Assembly: GCA_021811615.1 (NCBI GenBank)
Contig: JAJZNW010000024.1
Coordinates: 1 to 54,407 of the forward strand
Direction of reading: 5' to 3'
From: Bacteroidota bacterium
GTDB taxonomy: Bacteria > Bacteroidota > Ignavibacteria > Kryptoniales > JAKASW01
Length of the DNA stretch: 54,407 bases
A program made the position numbers and the translations under genes. Under the pieces are notes generated by a model. The model worked only from the letters and a program-made list of their open reading frames with translations, made no database searches and had not been told where the DNA came from. Below are positions 51,203 through 54,407 of the stretch, in pieces. Each line of letters opens with the position of its first letter. Positions within the stretch are counted from its first letter, which is position 1.

Positions 51203-52138
51203 TTGGCGACAGCAAACTGGACGGCAGATAATATTCCCTCACAGAAGGGGAAGATCATATTAATTACGGGCGCGAACAGCGGACTTGGGCTGGAAGCTTC
51301 GATAGTGTTGAGCGGCAAAGGCGCGCACGTTGTAATGGCGGCGCGGAATCCTGAAAAGGGAGAGCGCGCCCTCGCGGAAGTAAGAAGGAGACACCCCGAC
51401 GCAGAGGTGGATTTGATGCGGTTGGACCTGGCGGATTTCGATTCGATTCGCCGATTCTCGGAAGAATTTCACGGCAGGTATCCTCAATTGCATGTTTTAA
51501 TCGAGAATGCGGGCGTCATGAATCCGCCAAAGCGGGAGTTGACGAAACAGAATTTCGAGATCCAATTCGGAACGAATCACCTGGGACATTTCATGCTCAC
51601 AGGGCTGCTCCTCGACATTCTGAAGAAGACGCCTCATTCCCGCATTGCCGTTCAAAGCAGCGGCGTTCATAAAATAAAGAGCCTGAAACCCGACATACAT
51701 TTCGACGATCTAAACTGGGAAAAATCCTTCAAAAGCATGCAGGCATACTCGCAAAGCAAGCTGGCCAATCTGTTGTTCGCTTACGAGCTGGACAGAAGGC
51801 TGAAAGCAAGCAACGCAGACATAATTGTTACGGCGGCTCATCCGGGCTGGACCAAAACCAACCTTCAAAATACTTCGGGATTCTTTGTGTCTAAGATCAT
51901 GAATAACCTGATGGCACAAAGAGTGGCAATGGGTACGCTGCCTATTCTTAGGGCGGCAACCGAAGAGGGACTGGCAGGCTCTGAGTATTTCGGGCCAACC
52001 GGAATTGGTGAGCTGAGAGGTTACCCGGAGTTGGTTAAATCGAGCGGCAAATCTCACGACAAAGAGCTGGCCGGGAAGCTGTGGGAAGTTTCCGAGAAGC
52101 TGACAGGAATGACTTACAACTTCGATGGACCGCGATAA
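51203..52138 (+). CDS. Short-chain dehydrogenase/reductase, retinol dehydrogenase-like
   Basis: 311 residues. TGANSGLG binds NAD(P), IENAG follows, and SSGVHK with YSQSK gives the Ser-Tyr-Lys triad. It is similar in pattern to the SDR at 7613-8452 (same YSxSKLAN motif), indicating a paralogous pair. Start is TTG 51203 with GGGAG seven bases upstream. Its 3' end overlaps the ECF sigma gene by 14 bases, so the two are translationally coupled; it may be a target or accessory of the sigma factor. Confidence 0.88.
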   Translation: MATANWTADNIPSQKGKIILITGANSGLGLEASIVLSGKGAHVVMAARNPEKGERALAEVRRRHPDAEVDLMRLDLADFDSIRRFSEEFHGRYPQLHVLIENAGVMNPPKRELTKQNFEIQFGTNHLGHFMLTGLLLDILKKTPHSRIAVQSSGVHKIKSLKPDIHFDDLNWEKSFKSMQAYSQSKLANLLFAYELDRRLKASNADIIVTAAHPGWTKTNLQNTSGFFVSKIMNNLMAQRVAMGTLPILRAATEEGLAGSEYFGPTGIGELRGYPELVKSSGKSHDKELAGKLWEVSEKLTGMTYNFDGPR

Positions 52139-53408
52139 CGTCGATAAGCTGGTCGATCATCTTTTCCGCCGAGAGGCCGGAAAGATGGTTTCGGTTTTGA
52201 CCCGGACTTTCGGGACGGAGAATCTCGAGCTGGCCGAGGACGTGGTACAGGAGGCGCTTCTTCAGGCCGCACAGGTCTGGCCTATCAGGGGCATACCCGA
52301 CAACCCTTCCGCCTGGCTGTACCGGGCGGCGAGGAACAAGGCGATCGACGTGCTCAGGCGCGACTCACGATCGGTGCACATCGGGAGCGACGGCGAGGAG
52401 AACGCGTTGCCCGACAATGGGGCATCCGTACCTGAAATTCTCGACGATGTCTGGCAGGAAGAGAGCATTAGAGATGACATGCTCCGCATGATGTTCGCCT
52501 GCTGCCATCCCGGCATCCCGGAAGAGAACCAGGTTACACTCATATTGAAGACCCTCTGCGGTTTCAGCACAGCGGAGATCGCCAGGGCATTCGTGACCTC
52601 AGAAGATACAATTTCAAAGCGTCTTTACAGGACGAAGCAGTTCTTCAGACATAACAACATCCGGTTCGATGTTCCTCCGGCGGCCAAGCTCAAAGAGCGA
52701 ACCGAGGCGATCCTCAATTCGATCTACCTTCTGTTCAACGAAGGCTACAATTCCACCGATTCGGAAGAGCTGATCCGAGAGGATTTGATTGAAGAAGCGA
52801 TGCTGCTCTGCAAAATGCTGTGCGAAAATCCGGTTACGCAGATACCGGACACTTTCGCCCTTATGGCGCTCATGTGTTTCCACGCTTCGCGTAACGCGAC
52901 GAGGGTCTCGCCCGCGGGAGATATCGTCCTCCTTCAGTACCAGGACAGAAGCGAATGGAATTCCGAGCTCATCGCTCTCGGAAACGACTACATGGCGAAG
53001 TCAGCCTCCGGCGATTCCGTCAGCAGGTACCACATCGAGGCAGCCATTGCGTTCGAGCATTGTACCGCAAAAACCTACGAGACCACAAAGTGGAAAAGGA
53101 TTCTCGAGCTCTACGAATGGCTCTGCCGCGATTTCCCGTCGCCGGTCCATGCGTTGAATCGAGCTGTGGCGGTAATGCGCGTACGCGGGCCGGCGGAGGC
53201 TCTGTCCGCAATAGACGCTATTCCGGACAAGAAAAGGCTCGAGACATATTATCTGTACCACAGCTTACTCGGCGAAATTTACGCGCGTCTCGGCAAGGTC
53301 GATGAAGCCGACGCAGAGTTTGAAAAGGCGTTGGGGCTCACGAATTCCGAGTCCGAGAAAAGGCTGCTCCAGGGGAAGATTACAAGGAAAGGTGACCGCC
53401 CGCGTTAG
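52125..53408 (+). CDS. RNA polymerase sigma factor, ECF42-type, with C-terminal extension
   Basis: 427 residues. The N-terminal 180 residues contain sigma region 2 (LAEDVVQEALLQAAQVWP, NPSAWLYRAARNKAIDVLRR) and region 4 (TLILKTLCGFSTAEIARAFVTSEDTISKRLYRTKQFF). The C-terminal 240 residues (about 190-427) are the DUF6596-like and TPR-type extension that defines the ECF42 group, needed for activity in studied members. No anti-sigma factor is present. Starts inside the SDR gene. DGPF proteins nearby are the usual partners of this group. The cognate signal is unknown. Confidence 0.92.
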   Translation: MDRDNVDKLVDHLFRREAGKMVSVLTRTFGTENLELAEDVVQEALLQAAQVWPIRGIPDNPSAWLYRAARNKAIDVLRRDSRSVHIGSDGEENALPDNGASVPEILDDVWQEESIRDDMLRMMFACCHPGIPEENQVTLILKTLCGFSTAEIARAFVTSEDTISKRLYRTKQFFRHNNIRFDVPPAAKLKERTEAILNSIYLLFNEGYNSTDSEELIREDLIEEAMLLCKMLCENPVTQIPDTFALMALMCFHASRNATRVSPAGDIVLLQYQDRSEWNSELIALGNDYMAKSASGDSVSRYHIEAAIAFEHCTAKTYETTKWKRILELYEWLCRDFPSPVHALNRAVAVMRVRGPAEALSAIDAIPDKKRLETYYLYHSLLGEIYARLGKVDEADAEFEKALGLTNSESEKRLLQGKITRKGDRPR

Positions 53409-53568
53409 GGCGTCCGTCCTGCGATACTTCTCTAACTCTTTCCGGTTCCAAGGACTTCAGACATTTTCGCAACGGTGCGGCCGCGAGACGAAATCATTGT
53501 CTTCCTTGTCTTTTATCGCAGCCGCGATTAGCTTTTTCGAAACAAGACCATTACCAGAGAGGATTTTT

Positions 53569-54006
53569 ATGAGATGCCCTGAATGTGGAGCGGAAATGAC
53601 CGATCAGATCCGTCACGGAATATCGGTCCAGAGCTGTTCGAACGATCACGGAATGTGGTTCACGATGAGCGAGCTCGATCAACTCGAGAACGAAGCTTTT
53701 AGCGACGAAGAAGAAAAGGGTTCGCTGATGATATCGAGCACCCCGGCGAAGTACAGCTGCCCGGTGTGCAATTCCAGCCTGAGGAAGTTCGATTACAGGA
53801 TGTACGACCTGGTTCTCGAATACTGCGAGAACAAACACGGCTTCTGGCTCGAAGCCGGAGAAGACGACCGCATCCTCGAACTGATGAAGCAGCGGAAAAG
53901 AGACGAGCAGCGGAAGTTCAACGCCGAAGCGAACTGGCAATCGACGATCAAACATCTGCAGTCGCATTCTCTTTTCATGAAGCTGAAAGATCTGATGAGA
54001 GGGTAG
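53569..54006 (+). CDS. Zinc-ribbon (zf-TFIIB) protein
   Basis: 145 residues with two zf-TFIIB ribbons: CPECGAEM with CSNDHGMWF, then CPVCNSSL with CENKHGFWL. Each has the Cys-x2-Cys and the Gly-x-Trp-Phe/Leu turn. The C-terminus is a charged helix. It probably binds zinc; role unknown. ATG 53569 with AGAGAGGA; the open frame extending to 53302 overlaps the sigma gene and is not used. Confidence 0.83.
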   Translation: MRCPECGAEMTDQIRHGISVQSCSNDHGMWFTMSELDQLENEAFSDEEEKGSLMISSTPAKYSCPVCNSSLRKFDYRMYDLVLEYCENKHGFWLEAGEDDRILELMKQRKRDEQRKFNAEANWQSTIKHLQSHSLFMKLKDLMRG

Positions 54007-54042
54007 AGGATTTCTGCATCCTTAGCCTCGCTGCGCGAATCC

Positions 54043-54372
54043 TCAAATCGCTAAATCGAAAGGGAGGTCGGAAATATCTCTGAGCCGCCTGCCGCTTATC
54101 ATCATCTCCAACTGCTCCTGGTCGGTTTCGTTTCCGACTGCCCGCACCGCCGCCTGCAATTCGGGCAGTGCGAAATGGTACACGCAATCGATGTCCCCGG
54201 TCCCAAGAGCCACGGAGGCAATTCGGCTAGGAAGAGGCTCGGCGGTTACGACGGATATGTGGGGCGTGTTGCCCTTCCGATTTCTTATCAGATTCAGTGC
54301 TTCAGTTCTGGCATTCTGCGCCCGGTCGCTTCGCATTGTCAACTTACAGGAAATGCTAGCATGGAGAATCAT
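54043..54372 (-). CDS. Unrecognised small protein, possibly conserved
   Basis: 109 residues as drawn (or about 97 from ATG 54336); the frame stays open past the right edge, so the start may lie outside the window. Visible text: ALNLIRNRKGNTPHISVVTAEPLP and VALGTGDIDCVYHFALPELQAAV, which looks like real ordered protein (alternating hydrophobic strands and helices), not shadow. I cannot name the family. No Shine-Dalgarno is seen. Confidence 0.5.
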   Translation of the reverse strand: MILHASISCKLTMRSDRAQNARTEALNLIRNRKGNTPHISVVTAEPLPSRIASVALGTGDIDCVYHFALPELQAAVRAVGNETDQEQLEMMISGRRLRDISDLPFDLAI

Positions 54373-54407
54373 ACTGGTGCTATTTGATTGCCTGAGAGGC
54401 GTGAACG

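Noticed and set aside
1..54407. tRNA or rRNA genes, riboswitches, phage genes, toxin-antitoxin pairs
   Set aside because: No T-loop GGTTCGAATCC with matching arms, no rRNA-like stretches, no phage or toxin motifs were found on either strand by eye.

Overview
The window is a chromosome-type segment of a bacterium with mid-to-high GC, clear Shine-Dalgarno sites (GGAGG-like) before most genes and frequent GTG/TTG starts. The EF-P has the loop PGNWRAF, close to the PGNLRAF form I know from Chlorobium, and efp-accB-accC lie in one run. Together with a sigma-54 activator, ECF sigma factors and a hybrid histidine kinase this suggests the Chlorobi/Ignavibacteria side of the FCB group. That placement is inference. 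I saw no rRNA, tRNA, CRISPR array, prophage or intact insertion sequence.

Layout, left half. 1-1930 (-): efp, accB and the 5' part of accC (fatty-acid synthesis and translation), cut by the window edge. 2249-4015 (+): an ABC exporter. 4041-14873 (-): a long run of mostly unlinked small genes (zinc-ribbon/DUF2007, DUF3788, membrane M28 peptidase, TM2 and DUF2752 pair, cupin, SDR, methyltransferase), a three-PAS hybrid histidine kinase, a NifX-like protein with a His tail and an unrecognised protein built of two Cys4 repeats. 15348-16819 (+): ATPase and permease of a zinc/manganese-type ABC importer without a binding protein. 16730-20572 (-): methyltransferase, hotdog thioesterase, pyruvoyl arginine decarboxylase, methyltransferase, small zinc ribbon, peptide deformylase and a second NifX-like protein. 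This run is divergent from a sigma-54 activator (20816-22531) whose second PAS domain carries three cysteines.

Middle. 22599-25453 (-): tiny membrane ORF, SDR, methyltransferase, and an ECF sigma factor with its membrane partner. 25454-26639 is a gene-free 1.2 kb containing a 21-22 bp tandem repeat array and an inverted repeat. 26640-28373 (+): Crp-type regulator, an 18 bp perfect palindrome, a DUF4405 membrane protein and a UbiG-like methyltransferase. 28537-30085 (-): secreted alpha/beta hydrolase and a DHFR-fold reductase. A 152 bp MITE-like element with 17 bp terminal inverted repeats and a 6 bp target duplication lies at 30286-30437.

Right half. 30520-43124 (+) is an accessory run of small-molecule and stress enzymes: VOC, aldo-keto reductase, NmrA-like, class C beta-lactamase-like lipoprotein, NTF2-like, two integral membrane proteins, hydrolase lipoprotein, GNAT-thioredoxin fusion, cyclase, SIMPL, OsmC and ArsR. 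43187-45952 (-) is a polyol/xylulose pair, a zinc dehydrogenase feeding a xylulokinase. 46292-54006 (+) is a second accessory run ending in two DGPF/YCII proteins, an SDR and an ECF42-type sigma factor with a C-terminal extension, a known functional association. The intergenic spaces hold several dispersed repeat families, described separately. The best candidates for something undescribed are the duplicated Cys4 protein beside the His-tailed NifX-like protein, the helically phased dyad array, and the MITE-like element.
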